DNA from: Roseomonas sp. CECT 9278
GTDB lineage: Bacteria > Pseudomonadota > Alphaproteobacteria > Acetobacterales > Acetobacteraceae
DNA: 48,492 nt
Reading direction: 5' to 3'
NCBI RefSeq assembly: GCF_918698155.1
Contig: NZ_CAKKLX010000038.1
Coordinates: 1-48,492, forward strand
Shown here: positions 34,331-42,385 of the stretch, piece after piece
Numbering within the stretch: position 1 is the stretch's first letter
Layout of the letters: each line of letters begins with the position of its first letter
Notes under the pieces: model-generated
The model's database searches: none
The model's input: the letters and a program-made list of their open reading frames with translations, nothing else
What the model was told of the DNA's origin: nothing
Program-made: the position numbers and the translations under genes

Positions 34331-35922
34331 CCGCGCTGCTGCTGCTCGCCGCGCCGCTGGTGCCGCTGCTGCTGCTGGGGGCGATGGCGGTGCCGGCGTG
34401 GCGTGCCCGCGCGGCAGCGCTGATCTGGGCGGCACCGCTGCCGGGCCTGGCCTGCGCGGTGTTCGCCGCCCCCGATGCCGCGCTGGTGGTGGATGCGCGG
34501 TTGCGGCTTGGCCTGGCGATCGATGCGCCGGGGGCGCTGCTGCTCGGCGCGGCATCGCTGCTGTGGTGCGCGGCGGGGGTCTATGCCCGCGCCTACCTGG
34601 CGGGGCCGGGCTTCGCGCGGTTCGCGGCGTGGTGGCTGGCGACGCTGTCGGGCAGCATGGGCGTGTTCGTGGCGGCAGACCTGGTGGGCTTCTACCTGGC
34701 CTTCACGCTGGCCAGCCTGCCGGCCTGGGGGCTGGTGATCCATGACCGCACGGCGCAGGCGGTGCGCGCGGGCGCGCTGTACGTTCTGCTGGCGGTGCTG
34801 GGGGAGGCGGCGCTGCTGGCCGCCTTCGCCCTGCTGGCGGCGTCGTCGCCCGGCGAGAGCCTGGCCATCGCGGATGTGCTGCGCGCGCTGGATGCCGCGC
34901 CGCTGCGCGACGTGACCATCGCGCTGCTGGTGACCGGCTTCGGCCTGAAGGCGGGGCTGGTGCCGCTGCATGTCTGGCTGCCCATCGCGCATCCGGCCGC
35001 GCCCATGCCGGCCTCGGCGGTGCTGAGCGGCGCCATCATCAAGGCCGGCGTGATCGGCCTGCTGCGCTTCCTGCCGATCGGCACGACGCCGGCGGGGTGG
35101 GGCGAGGCGCTGGTCGTGATCGGCTTCGTGACGGCGTTCTGGGGCGTGGCCTGCGGCGTGGTGCAGCGCAATCCGAAAGCGGTGCTGGCGTATTCGTCGG
35201 TGTCGCAGATGGGCGTGGTGGTGGCGGCCTTCGGCATGGGCATCGCGGGCGGCATGGCAGCGACGCCGGGCGCGGTGGCGTTCTACGCGCTGCATCATGT
35301 GCTGGCGAAGGGCGCGCTGTTCCTCGCGGTGGGCGTGGCGGCGGCGAGCGGCGCGCGCGCGCTGGTGCTGGTGCCGGCGGTGGTGCTGGCGCTGGGCTTC
35401 GGCGGCCTGCCGCTGACCGGCGGCTGGCTGGCCAAGGAAGCGGTGAAGGGCGAACTGGGCCATGGCGTGGTCGGGCTTCTGGCGGCGGTCTCGGCGGCAG
35501 GATCGACGGTGCTGATGCTGCATTTCGTGCGGCGGCTGTCTTTCGCGCAGGAGACCGCGGCGCGGCCGGCGCCGGCGCTGCTGCTGCCCTGGCTGGCGCT
35601 GGCGGCGGCCTGCGTGCTGCTGCCCTGGGCGCTGTTCCCCGGCTCGCTGGCCGAGGTGCTGGCCCCGGATGCGCTGCTGAAGGCGCTGGTGCCGGTGCTG
35701 GCCGGCGCGGCGCTGGTGTTGCCGCTGGCGCGCTGGGGCGCGCGCCTGCCGGTGCCGCCGGAGGGGGATATCATGGTGGTCGTCGCGCCGCTGCGCGCGG
35801 TGGCCGTGCGCGCGGGCGATGCGCTGGCGCGGGCCGAGGCCGTGCTGCGCGGCTGGTCGGCGGCGGGGCTTGCGCTGCTGGTGCTGGTGCTGGCGTTGGG
35901 TGTCGCGCTGATGGCGCGCTGA
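34327..35922 (+). CDS. Second complex I antiporter-like subunit (MrpA N-terminal/HyfB-like), helix 5 Glu missing
   Basis: 531 residues, about fourteen helices. The family blocks on helix 7 (LKAGLVPLHVWLP, K208), helix 8 (SGAIIKAG) and helix 12 (HHVLAKGALF) are intact. At the helix 5 position of the invariant Glu the sequence reads GFYLAFTLASL, with T127 in place of Glu. The gene takes the place of the antiporter half of MrpA at the end of the operon. Its stop overlaps the first copy of a 26-bp repeat. It could be a genuine channel with altered chemistry or a mainly structural partner of MrpD. Confidence 0.85.
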   Translation: MTALLLLAAPLVPLLLLGAMAVPAWRARAAALIWAAPLPGLACAVFAAPDAALVVDARLRLGLAIDAPGALLLGAASLLWCAAGVYARAYLAGPGFARFAAWWLATLSGSMGVFVAADLVGFYLAFTLASLPAWGLVIHDRTAQAVRAGALYVLLAVLGEAALLAAFALLAASSPGESLAIADVLRALDAAPLRDVTIALLVTGFGLKAGLVPLHVWLPIAHPAAPMPASAVLSGAIIKAGVIGLLRFLPIGTTPAGWGEALVVIGFVTAFWGVACGVVQRNPKAVLAYSSVSQMGVVVAAFGMGIAGGMAATPGAVAFYALHHVLAKGALFLAVGVAAASGARALVLVPAVVLALGFGGLPLTGGWLAKEAVKGELGHGVVGLLAAVSAAGSTVLMLHFVRRLSFAQETAARPAPALLLPWLALAAACVLLPWALFPGSLAEVLAPDALLKALVPVLAGAALVLPLARWGARLPVPPEGDIMVVVAPLRAVAVRAGDALARAEAVLRGWSAAGLALLVLVLALGVALMAR

Positions 35923-36006
35923 GGAAGCGCGCGCTGATGGCGCGCTGAGGAAGCGCGCGCTGATGGCGCGCTGAGCAAGCGCGCGCTGATGGCGCGCCGG
36001 GAAAAC
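35903..36006. repeat. 26-bp tandem repeat, four copies, overlapping the end of the Mrp operon
   Basis: Copies occupy about 35903-35928, 35929-35954, 35955-35980 and 35981-36006; the inner ones differ at one or two bases and the last is degraded. The unit contains GCGCTGATGGCGCGCTGA, which is the final coding stretch and stop codon of the preceding gene, so the array looks like slippage or duplication of that gene end. The period is not a multiple of three. It fills the convergent gap to the LpxR-like gene; no terminator is visible beside it. Confidence 0.85.
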
Positions 36007-36025
36007 CGCCGCGCGCCCGCCGCGG

Positions 36026-37021
36026 TCAGAACCTGAACGACAGGCTGACCGACCCGAACTGCGCGGTGTTGCGCTGCGTGGTGAACTCCCGCGACCGCGC
36101 CGTGTAGCTCACGGTCAGGCGCGCGAAGGGCATCACCACCGCCACCCCCGCATTGGCATCGCCCACGAAGACCTCGCGGTCCACGCTGCGGCTTTCGCGC
36201 CAGGTATTGCCGTCCAGGAAGATGTCACGCGCCACCGCGCGGCCATCCACGCCGACGAAGGCATACCAGCCCCAGCGCCCGTCCGGCTGGTAGAAATTCG
36301 ACCCGGAGATCGACGGGCGCATGCGCGGCGGGCCGAAATCCGCCTCCAGCTCGTTGCCCACGCGCAGCATCAGCCCGGCGGATGCATAGGTCTGCACATT
36401 GCCCAGGCTGGCGGTCACGCTGGGGACGATGCCGGCGCCGACATCACCCAGGAACGGATCGGTGTTCCAGCGCCATTGCCGCGTGACGATCAGGTTGACG
36501 CCGGGTTCGTCCTTGATCTGGTAGGCCCAGCCCAGCGCGCGGTCGATGTTCATCGCATCATGCACGCCGTTCTGAGTCTGCTCGCCCAGCGCGCCCGGCC
36601 CGACGATGCCCAGCTGCAATTCGATGCTGCCGTATTCGCGCGGCGTGTAGGAGACCAGCCCGATCGACCCGTACAGCCAGCCGGCATAGGGCCGGTCGAG
36701 CGGGTCGGGATTGCGCGCCTGCGTATCTGCCGGGGTGAAGATGTTCTGCCCGAAGGACAGCCCCCAGCGCGGCGTGCCGCCGCTGGGGAAGATGATTCCC
36801 GGCCCGTCGGTCAGGAAGCCCAGCCAGGATGGCGGAACAAACACCGGCGACCGCCAGGCCGCCTGCACGCCGCTGGTGTAGTAGCGGTCGGTGCCGGCCA
36901 GCAGGTCGTTCTCGTAGGTGAAGGTCCAGGTGCCGTAATGCTCGCCTTCGACACGGTCATCGGCCAGCGCGGGCAGGGCGGCGACGAGCGCCACCGCCGC
37001 GGCGACGCGCAGCGCCCTCAT
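36026..37021 (-). CDS. LpxR-like lipid A deacylase (DUF2219) outer-membrane protein
   Basis: 331 residues. A signal peptide (about 1-20, cleavage after ALA) precedes a beta-barrel that ends in Phe (SLSFRF), as outer-membrane barrels do. Family landmarks are E37-N38-D39 (TYENDLLAGTDRYYTSG), S50, the RPYAGW segment and H155 in QNGVHDAMN, matching the catalytic region of LpxR. LpxR removes the 3'-acyloxyacyl chain of lipid A. The ATG overlaps the asparaginase stop, so it is the last gene of the glutaminase operon, an unexplained partner. Actual deacylase activity is inferred only from family. Confidence 0.88.
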   Translation of the reverse strand: MRALRVAAAVALVAALPALADDRVEGEHYGTWTFTYENDLLAGTDRYYTSGVQAAWRSPVFVPPSWLGFLTDGPGIIFPSGGTPRWGLSFGQNIFTPADTQARNPDPLDRPYAGWLYGSIGLVSYTPREYGSIELQLGIVGPGALGEQTQNGVHDAMNIDRALGWAYQIKDEPGVNLIVTRQWRWNTDPFLGDVGAGIVPSVTASLGNVQTYASAGLMLRVGNELEADFGPPRMRPSISGSNFYQPDGRWGWYAFVGVDGRAVARDIFLDGNTWRESRSVDREVFVGDANAGVAVVMPFARLTVSYTARSREFTTQRNTAQFGSVSLSFRF

Positions 37022-37995
37022 GCGTAAGGCGCGAAGGCGCGCACCGCCGCATCGCGCCCGCCGCCGCCGCGCAGCGCCAGGCCCAGCAGCAGCCGCGCCT
37101 TCAGCGCCGTGAGCATCCCCGCAGAAACCAGGCCGCGTCCCATCAGGTCGATCTCTCCACCCGCATAGCCGTAGGTGCTGGTGAAGACCGGCCCCGCCGC
37201 GGAGCGCGAGGCCAGCACCACCGGCATGCGCGCCGCCAGCGCGCCGACGGCGTCCGCCGCATCCGACGGCACATGGCCCGCGCCCATGCCGGCGATCACG
37301 GCGCCCGCATAGCCGAGGCCAGGCAGCGCGGCCAGCACACGCCCGTCATCGCCCATCGCCCAGGTGACCAGCGCGATCGGCGCCGGCGCGCCGTCCTGCG
37401 CACGCAGCACCGGCAGGCGGCCCACGCGGGCATGGATGCGCGGGCGGCCTTCCGCCACCGCGCCGATCGGCCCGACCAGCGGCGATGCGAAGGCCGAGGG
37501 CAATGTCGTATGCGTCTTCTGCACGAAGCGCGCGGCGTGGATATCGTAGTTCAGCACCGCCAGCGCGCCCAGGCCGCGCGCCGCGTCGCATACCGCCACG
37601 CGCGCGGCCGCCAGCAGGTTGGCCGGCCCATCCGCGCCCGGCGCATCGGCGCCGCGCATCGCGCCGGTGATCACCACCGGCCTGTCGCCGCCCACCAGCG
37701 CATCGAGGATGAAGGCGCTTTCCTCGATCGTGTCGGTGCCCTGGATGACCACGGCGCCGTCGATGCCAGCCGCGAAGGCGGCCTCGATGCGCTGCGCCAC
37801 ATCCACCAGGATGCCCGGCGTCAATGACGGGCTTGGCAGCCGTGCCGCGCTCTCGGCCTCGATCTGCGCGACATCCGCCAATTCCGGCACGGACGCGACC
37901 AGCTCCGCCGCGCCCAGCTTCGGCGCGATGCCCCCGCCGGCGGAGGGCACCATGGTGATGGTGCCGCCCAGCGAGAGCATCAGCAGCCGCTTCAT
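37018..37995 (-). CDS. L-asparaginase family protein
   Basis: 325 residues, bacterial type I/II asparaginase fold. Catalytic elements: T12 in LSLGGTITM, the second Thr-Asp pair in VIQGTDTIEES (T87-D88), and the Lys in VQKTHTT. There is no signal peptide, so it is probably cytosolic. It hydrolyses asparagine, possibly glutamine, to the acid and ammonia. The stop overlaps the LpxR-like start, and its own start overlaps the MFS stop. With glutaminase in the same operon the module centres on amide-nitrogen release. Confidence 0.93.
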   Translation of the reverse strand: MKRLLMLSLGGTITMVPSAGGGIAPKLGAAELVASVPELADVAQIEAESAARLPSPSLTPGILVDVAQRIEAAFAAGIDGAVVIQGTDTIEESAFILDALVGGDRPVVITGAMRGADAPGADGPANLLAAARVAVCDAARGLGALAVLNYDIHAARFVQKTHTTLPSAFASPLVGPIGAVAEGRPRIHARVGRLPVLRAQDGAPAPIALVTWAMGDDGRVLAALPGLGYAGAVIAGMGAGHVPSDAADAVGALAARMPVVLASRSAAGPVFTSTYGYAGGEIDLMGRGLVSAGMLTALKARLLLGLALRGGGGRDAAVRAFAPYA

Positions 37996-39641
37996 GCCGC
38001 CGCCTCCTCCTCGCGCTTGCTGGGCGGCGGGGCGCGCAGCCCGTCCGGGATCTCGCCGGGGCGATAGGCCGGCAGGCGCGAGGCCGGGAAGATGGCCAGC
38101 GCCGCCACGAAGGCCATGATCAGCAGCCCGATCTTGAGCGCCTGCAACCGCGATTCGGTGTTCACGCGCACCGCCTCGGCCACCTGCTCAGGCGCGGCCC
38201 CGGTGCGCTCCATGATCGCCAGCAGCCGGTCGTTGGAGACGAAGTTGATGCTCTCGAGGTCGATCTGCGTCACCACCGCCGGCGGCAGCGCCGGGTTCTC
38301 GGCGATGCGGACCATGATGCCGGCGGACAGCAGCCCGACCAGCAGCGCGCCCGCCACCGCCGTGCCCACGCCGGCCGCGAGGTTCTGCGTGGTGCCGCGC
38401 AGCGACCCCACATCGCCCGCCAGCTCCTTCGGCGCGGCGGTCACCAGCACGTTGAACACCAGCGTCACCAGCGCGCCCTGGCCGATGCCGAAGGTGATCA
38501 GCCCCAGCATGACCGGGAAGGCCGACCAGTCGTTGCGCACCACATACGCCAGCCACAGCAGCCCCACCACGCACAGCGCGAAGCCGCCCTGCGCGATGCG
38601 CCGCGGCGCCACCTTCGGATACAGCCGCACCACCAGCATGGCGGTGAAGAACACCGTCAGGTTGAAGGGCATCATCGCGATCGCGGTCTCGATCGGCGTG
38701 CGCCCCTGCACGATCTGGATGTACAGCGGCACGGTGAAGTTCAGCATGGCCTCGAGCCCGACCACGGTGAACATGGCATAGACCGCCGCGCGTTCCTCGC
38801 CCGAGGTGATCACGCGCAGATCGAGCAGCGGCGTGCCACCCTTCGCCGCCACGCGCTTGCACCAGGCGATGAAGACCTGCAGCAGGATGATGCCGGTGAC
38901 GATCATGATGGGCGCGGGCGACATGCCCATCACGTCGAAGGGCGCGCCCGGCCGCGCCACGCCCAGGCCCCAGCGGTTCAGGTTGTTGAAGCCGAACACC
39001 ACCATGATGATGGCGCAGGCCGCCAGCGCGACGCCGATGATGTCGATCTTGACCTCGGGCCGCGAGGCTTCCGGCTTCAGCTTGAAGGACAGCCAGAACA
39101 CGACGGCCGCGGCCACCACCAGGATGCCGAAGACCGGCCGCCAGCCGATGAAGGTGCCGAGCATGCCGCCGATCATGAAGGCCGCCACCCCCGCCGCCGC
39201 GCGCGCGGAGCCCAGCGCGCCCACCGCTGTCGCCTGCTGCTGCCCGCGGTAGTGATGCGCGATCAGCGCCACCAGCGCCGGCACGATCACCGCCGCCGCC
39301 AGCCCGGCCAGCAACTGCGCGGCCAGCATGAAGGTCGCCGCCGGCGCGATCACCATCAGCACCTGCGCGATGGCGAACAGCCCGACCACCACGCGGAACA
39401 CCTGCGTCGATCCGAAGCGCTGCACCAGCTTCGCCCCCAGCATCACGAAGCCGGCGACCGAGAGCGAATACATCACGATGCCGGTGGCGATGGTGGTCGG
39501 CGGCACGCCGAAGGACGACACCATGCCGGCCAGCGAGACCGGCAATGCGGCCACATTGAACGACATCAGCATCTGGCCGAGCGCGATGGCGATCATCGGC
39601 ACCCAGGATTCGCGCGGGGCATCCGCGGTGGTGGTGCTCAT
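37992..39641 (-). CDS. MFS transporter, DHA2-like 14-helix type
   Basis: 549 residues with fourteen predicted helices. GAKLVQRFGSTQVFR lies in the helix 2-3 loop position of the MFS signature, and GSARAAAGVAAFMIGG in helix 5 resembles the drug/H+ antiporter motif C region. A soluble insert of about 60 residues (ESINFVSNDRLLAIMERTG) precedes the last helix. The ATG at 39641 was chosen over upstream in-frame codons that lack family sequence. Lying between glutaminase and asparaginase it may move amino acids or ammonia-generating substrates, but the subfamily is usually multidrug efflux. Confidence 0.9.
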   Translation of the reverse strand: MSTTTADAPRESWVPMIAIALGQMLMSFNVAALPVSLAGMVSSFGVPPTTIATGIVMYSLSVAGFVMLGAKLVQRFGSTQVFRVVVGLFAIAQVLMVIAPAATFMLAAQLLAGLAAAVIVPALVALIAHHYRGQQQATAVGALGSARAAAGVAAFMIGGMLGTFIGWRPVFGILVVAAAVVFWLSFKLKPEASRPEVKIDIIGVALAACAIIMVVFGFNNLNRWGLGVARPGAPFDVMGMSPAPIMIVTGIILLQVFIAWCKRVAAKGGTPLLDLRVITSGEERAAVYAMFTVVGLEAMLNFTVPLYIQIVQGRTPIETAIAMMPFNLTVFFTAMLVVRLYPKVAPRRIAQGGFALCVVGLLWLAYVVRNDWSAFPVMLGLITFGIGQGALVTLVFNVLVTAAPKELAGDVGSLRGTTQNLAAGVGTAVAGALLVGLLSAGIMVRIAENPALPPAVVTQIDLESINFVSNDRLLAIMERTGAAPEQVAEAVRVNTESRLQALKIGLLIMAFVAALAIFPASRLPAYRPGEIPDGLRAPPPSKREEEAAA

Positions 39642-39654
39642 GCTGCGCTCCGCG

Positions 39655-40659
39655 TCACGCCTCGGGGGCCGAGGCGAAAAGGTTGAGGCCAAGCCGTTCC
39701 GACAGGAACTGCGTCACCAATTGCCCGCGCACCGAATTGCCGGCCGCATCGAGCGGCGGGGAGAAGGTGCCGAGCCCGCCCTTGCCCGGCGCGATCGTCA
39801 CCAGCCCGCCGGCCACGCCGCTTTTGCCCGGCAGCCCGACCTCGTAGAGCCAGTCGCCCGATTCCTCGTACAGCCCGGCCGTCGCCATCGCCGCGAGCGC
39901 GCGCTTGCAGCGGTCGGCATCCACCACGCGTTCCTTGGTGACCGGGTTCACGCCGCCATCGGCCAGCGTCGCGCCCATCACGGCCAGGTCGCGCGCGGTC
40001 ACGTTCAGCGCGCATTGGCGGGTGTAGATGTCGGTCGCCTCGTCCGGGTCGCAATACATCCGGCCATAGCCCTGCAGCAGCCGGGCGATGCCCTGGTTGC
40101 GCTGGTTGGTGGCGGCTTCGGATGCATAGACCTCGTTGTCCAGTTCCAGCTCCCGCCCGGCGAAGCGCGACAGCCCGTCGCGGATGAAGCGCCAGCGTTC
40201 CTTGGCGGTGGCGCCCGGCGCCAGGCTGGTGGTCGCGATGGCGCCGGCATTCACCATCGGGTTCATGGTGTGGCCGGCATTGAGCTCGATCGCCATGACC
40301 GAGTTGAACGGCAGCCCGGTCGCATTGACGCCGATCGCCGCGCGCGCCCGCCCGCCGCCCAGCGCCTGGCAGACCAGCGCGAAGACGAAGGGCTTCGAGA
40401 TCGACTGGATCGAGAAAGGCCGCTCCGCATCGCCGACCGAGAAGACCTGCCCGCCCACGCCGCACAGGCTGATGCCGAACCAGTCGGCCGAGGCCTTGGC
40501 GAGCGCCGGGATGTAGTCCGCCACCGTGCCCTCGGCCACCGGCGCGAAGCGTCGCTGCGCCTCGGCGACCAGCGCGGTCACGGTCTCGGGCGCCGGCAGC
40601 CGGCCGGTCGACACGGCGGGGGGGCCGAAGGCCTCGTCCTCGTGCAGGCGTTCATGCAT
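39655..40659 (-). CDS. glsA: Glutaminase A
   Basis: 334 residues, within the beta-lactamase-like serine glutaminase family. The catalytic Ser-Lys pair is S86-x-x-K89 in SIQSISKPF, with MNPMVNAGAI, LNVTARDLAVMGA and GKSGVAGG as further family blocks. It hydrolyses glutamine to glutamate and ammonia in the cytosol and in enterobacteria supports acid tolerance. It is the first gene of the minus-strand operon with the MFS, asparaginase and LpxR-like genes, and divergent from an AraC regulator that may control it. Confidence 0.95.
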   Translation of the reverse strand: MHERLHEDEAFGPPAVSTGRLPAPETVTALVAEAQRRFAPVAEGTVADYIPALAKASADWFGISLCGVGGQVFSVGDAERPFSIQSISKPFVFALVCQALGGGRARAAIGVNATGLPFNSVMAIELNAGHTMNPMVNAGAIATTSLAPGATAKERWRFIRDGLSRFAGRELELDNEVYASEAATNQRNQGIARLLQGYGRMYCDPDEATDIYTRQCALNVTARDLAVMGATLADGGVNPVTKERVVDADRCKRALAAMATAGLYEESGDWLYEVGLPGKSGVAGGLVTIAPGKGGLGTFSPPLDAAGNSVRGQLVTQFLSERLGLNLFASAPEA

Positions 40660-40674
40660 CGCGGCTGTCCTGCG

Positions 40675-40684
40675 TCACGCGTGA
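40675..40684. promoter_or_regulatory. Palindrome just upstream of glsA, candidate operator
   Basis: TCACGCGTGA is a perfect 10-base palindrome lying 16 bases before the glsA start on the minus strand. AraC proteins usually bind direct repeats, so this could belong to another regulator or be chance. Confidence 0.2.
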
Positions 40685-40780
40685 TCTTCTCCCCCGGGCA
40701 CCGCGGCGGCGGCGCGCCCATCTGCGCACGTTACCCGCACCGTCGCGAGGAAAGATCGGCCCAGCGTCCCGCCCTTGGAC

Positions 40781-40790
40781 GGAACGTTCC
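40781..40790. promoter_or_regulatory. Palindrome in the glsA/araC divergent gap
   Basis: GGAACGTTCC is a perfect 10-base palindrome in the middle of the 215-base gap between the two divergent genes. Position alone suggests a regulatory site; no regulator can be assigned. Confidence 0.2.
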
Positions 40791-40874
40791 AGCCAGGCCA
40801 GGCCGCGCTGGCATGCAAAGGTTCCACCCGGCGCGCGCGCCATGGTAACCGGACGTTGAACAAGGATGCATGGG

Positions 40875-41960
40875 ATGGACGCCGAAAGCCGGGGCGCAGG
40901 ATCATTGCGTGGCCAGATGGCCACGGCGGGCGAACCACGCCTGCTGCGCGCCGCCGCCTTCTCCACCGAGGGCCTGCCGCCGGAGCGCCAGTTCGCCGCC
41001 TGGCGCGACCAATGCGCCGCGCTGGTCGAGATGATCGCCCCGCTCTCGTCGGGGCCCGGCTTCGCCGCCGCGCACCAGGTCTGGGACCTGGGCGGCATGG
41101 CGTTGAGCCGCGTGCGCGCGCCGGCCGCCACCTGGCGGCGCACCGCGGCGCAGATCCGCCGCGATTCGATCGACCACTGGGTGATCGGAATCTCGCGCGG
41201 CGGCGAGCAGGTGCTGCGCAGCGCCAACGGCTGCGGCACCGTCCCGGCCGGCATCCCCTATGGCTTTTCGCTGAACGAACCCATCGAGGGCCGGCGCGAG
41301 GACATGGACTGGATCGCGCTGTTCGTGTCGCGCGACCTGTTTCCCGAACGCGCGCACGCCATCGACGCCGCGCTCCATGCGCCGCTCGATGGTCCGCTCG
41401 GGCGGTTGCTCGGCACGCATATCGAACAGCTGGCGATGCAATTGCCGCGCATGACCGAAGCCGACCTGCCCCACGCGGCGGCCGCCACGCGCGCCCTGAT
41501 CGGCGCCTGCATGTCCGGCCCGACGGCGCCGCTGCACGATGCCGCGCAGCAGGTCGAAGGCACGCGCCTGGCGCGCATCAAGGCGATCATCCGGCGCAAC
41601 ATCGCCTCGCCGTCGCTGGGGCCGCGGCGGCTGTGCCAACTGGGCGAGGTGTCGCGATCGCAGTTGTATCGGCTGTTCACGCCGCTGGGCGGGGTGGCGC
41701 GCTACATCCAGGCCGAACGGCTGCGCCAGGCCGAGCGCGCCATCGCCGACCCCGCCGACCGCCGCGACATCGCCCGCATCGCCGAGGGGCTGGGCTTCTA
41801 CGACGCGTCATCCTTCAGCCGCGCCTTCCGCCGCGAATTCGGCATCACGCCGCGCGACCTGCGGGCGGCCGCGCAGGCGGGGCTGGGCGGCACGGCAAGG
41901 CCGCCCGCCGCGATGCCCGGCGCCCCGCCCGCCTTCACCGAGATCCTGCGCCGGATGTGA
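40875..41960 (+). CDS. AraC-family transcriptional regulator
   Basis: 361 residues. The C-terminal two-HTH AraC domain (about 255-345) has RRLCQLGEVSRSQLYRLF and the consensus IAEGLGFYDASSFSRAFRR. The N-terminal part (LPPERQFAAWRDQ, WVIGISRGGEQ) resembles the AraC_binding_2 (cupin-like) domain of the FeaR/OruR type. ATG at 40875 is preferred for its AAGGA at a spacing of 9; ATG at 40866 would add three residues. Candidate sites in the divergent gap are the palindromes TCACGCGTGA (40675-40684) and GGAACGTTCC (40781-40790). Confidence 0.92.
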   Translation: MDAESRGAGSLRGQMATAGEPRLLRAAAFSTEGLPPERQFAAWRDQCAALVEMIAPLSSGPGFAAAHQVWDLGGMALSRVRAPAATWRRTAAQIRRDSIDHWVIGISRGGEQVLRSANGCGTVPAGIPYGFSLNEPIEGRREDMDWIALFVSRDLFPERAHAIDAALHAPLDGPLGRLLGTHIEQLAMQLPRMTEADLPHAAAATRALIGACMSGPTAPLHDAAQQVEGTRLARIKAIIRRNIASPSLGPRRLCQLGEVSRSQLYRLFTPLGGVARYIQAERLRQAERAIADPADRRDIARIAEGLGFYDASSFSRAFRREFGITPRDLRAAAQAGLGGTARPPAAMPGAPPAFTEILRRM

Positions 41961-41992
41961 GGTGCGATCGCACCTCCACCCCCCCCTCGATT

Positions 41993-42375
41993 CGGATCGT
42001 GCGGATGCACGATCCGCGAGCGCACAGCGCGACCGCGCCCAGCCCATCAGCCGCGCCGGGCGCACGAGCGCCCCGGCGCGCAGGCAAGCCGGCCGGATGG
42101 CCGGCGCCCGCCGTTTGAGGGTCAAGCAAAGACTCGGATCGTGCGGATGCACGATCCGGGAGCGCACAGCGCGACCGCGCCCAGCCCATTAGCCGCGCCG
42201 GGCGCACCAGCCCCCGGCGCGCAGGCAAGCCGGCCGGATGGCCGGCGCCCGCCGTTTGAGGGTCAAGCAAAGACTCGGATCGTGCGGATGCACGATCCGC
42301 GAGCGCACAGCGCGACCGCGCCCAGCCCATCAGCCGCGCCGGGCGCACCAGTCCCCGGCGCCCGCCGCCTGAGGG
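41993..42375. repeat. 142-bp tandem repeat, two full copies and one truncated, rich in hairpins
   Basis: Copies start at 41993, 42135 and 42276 (periods 142 and 141); the third lacks an internal segment and ends near 42375. Each opens with a perfect 10-bp stem, CGGATCGTGC / GCACGATCCG, around a GGAT loop (first copy 41993-42016). Copies 1 and 2 also have GCCGGCC / GGCCGGC, again around GGAT (42088-42105 and 42229-42246). The array fills most of the 425-base convergent gap between the AraC gene and hldE. The period change breaks reading frames, so I regard it as non-coding. No terminator with a T-run is present. Confidence 0.88.
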
Positions 42376-42385
42376 CAAAAACCTT

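Noticed and set aside
35903..36006. The 26-bp array as a CRISPR or plasmid iteron locus
   Set aside because: Units abut without spacers, and no replication or cas gene is near; the unit is derived from the adjacent gene end.
41993..42375. The tandem array as a CRISPR locus
   Set aside because: Units are 141-142 bases and nearly identical throughout, with no alternation of short repeats and unique spacers and no cas genes nearby.
41935..42378. A 147-codon minus-strand frame with internally repeated peptides in the 142-bp array
   Set aside because: The repeats come from the DNA array; one period is 142 bases, so the frame is not kept from copy to copy, and the sequence is dominated by hairpins. 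More likely non-coding.
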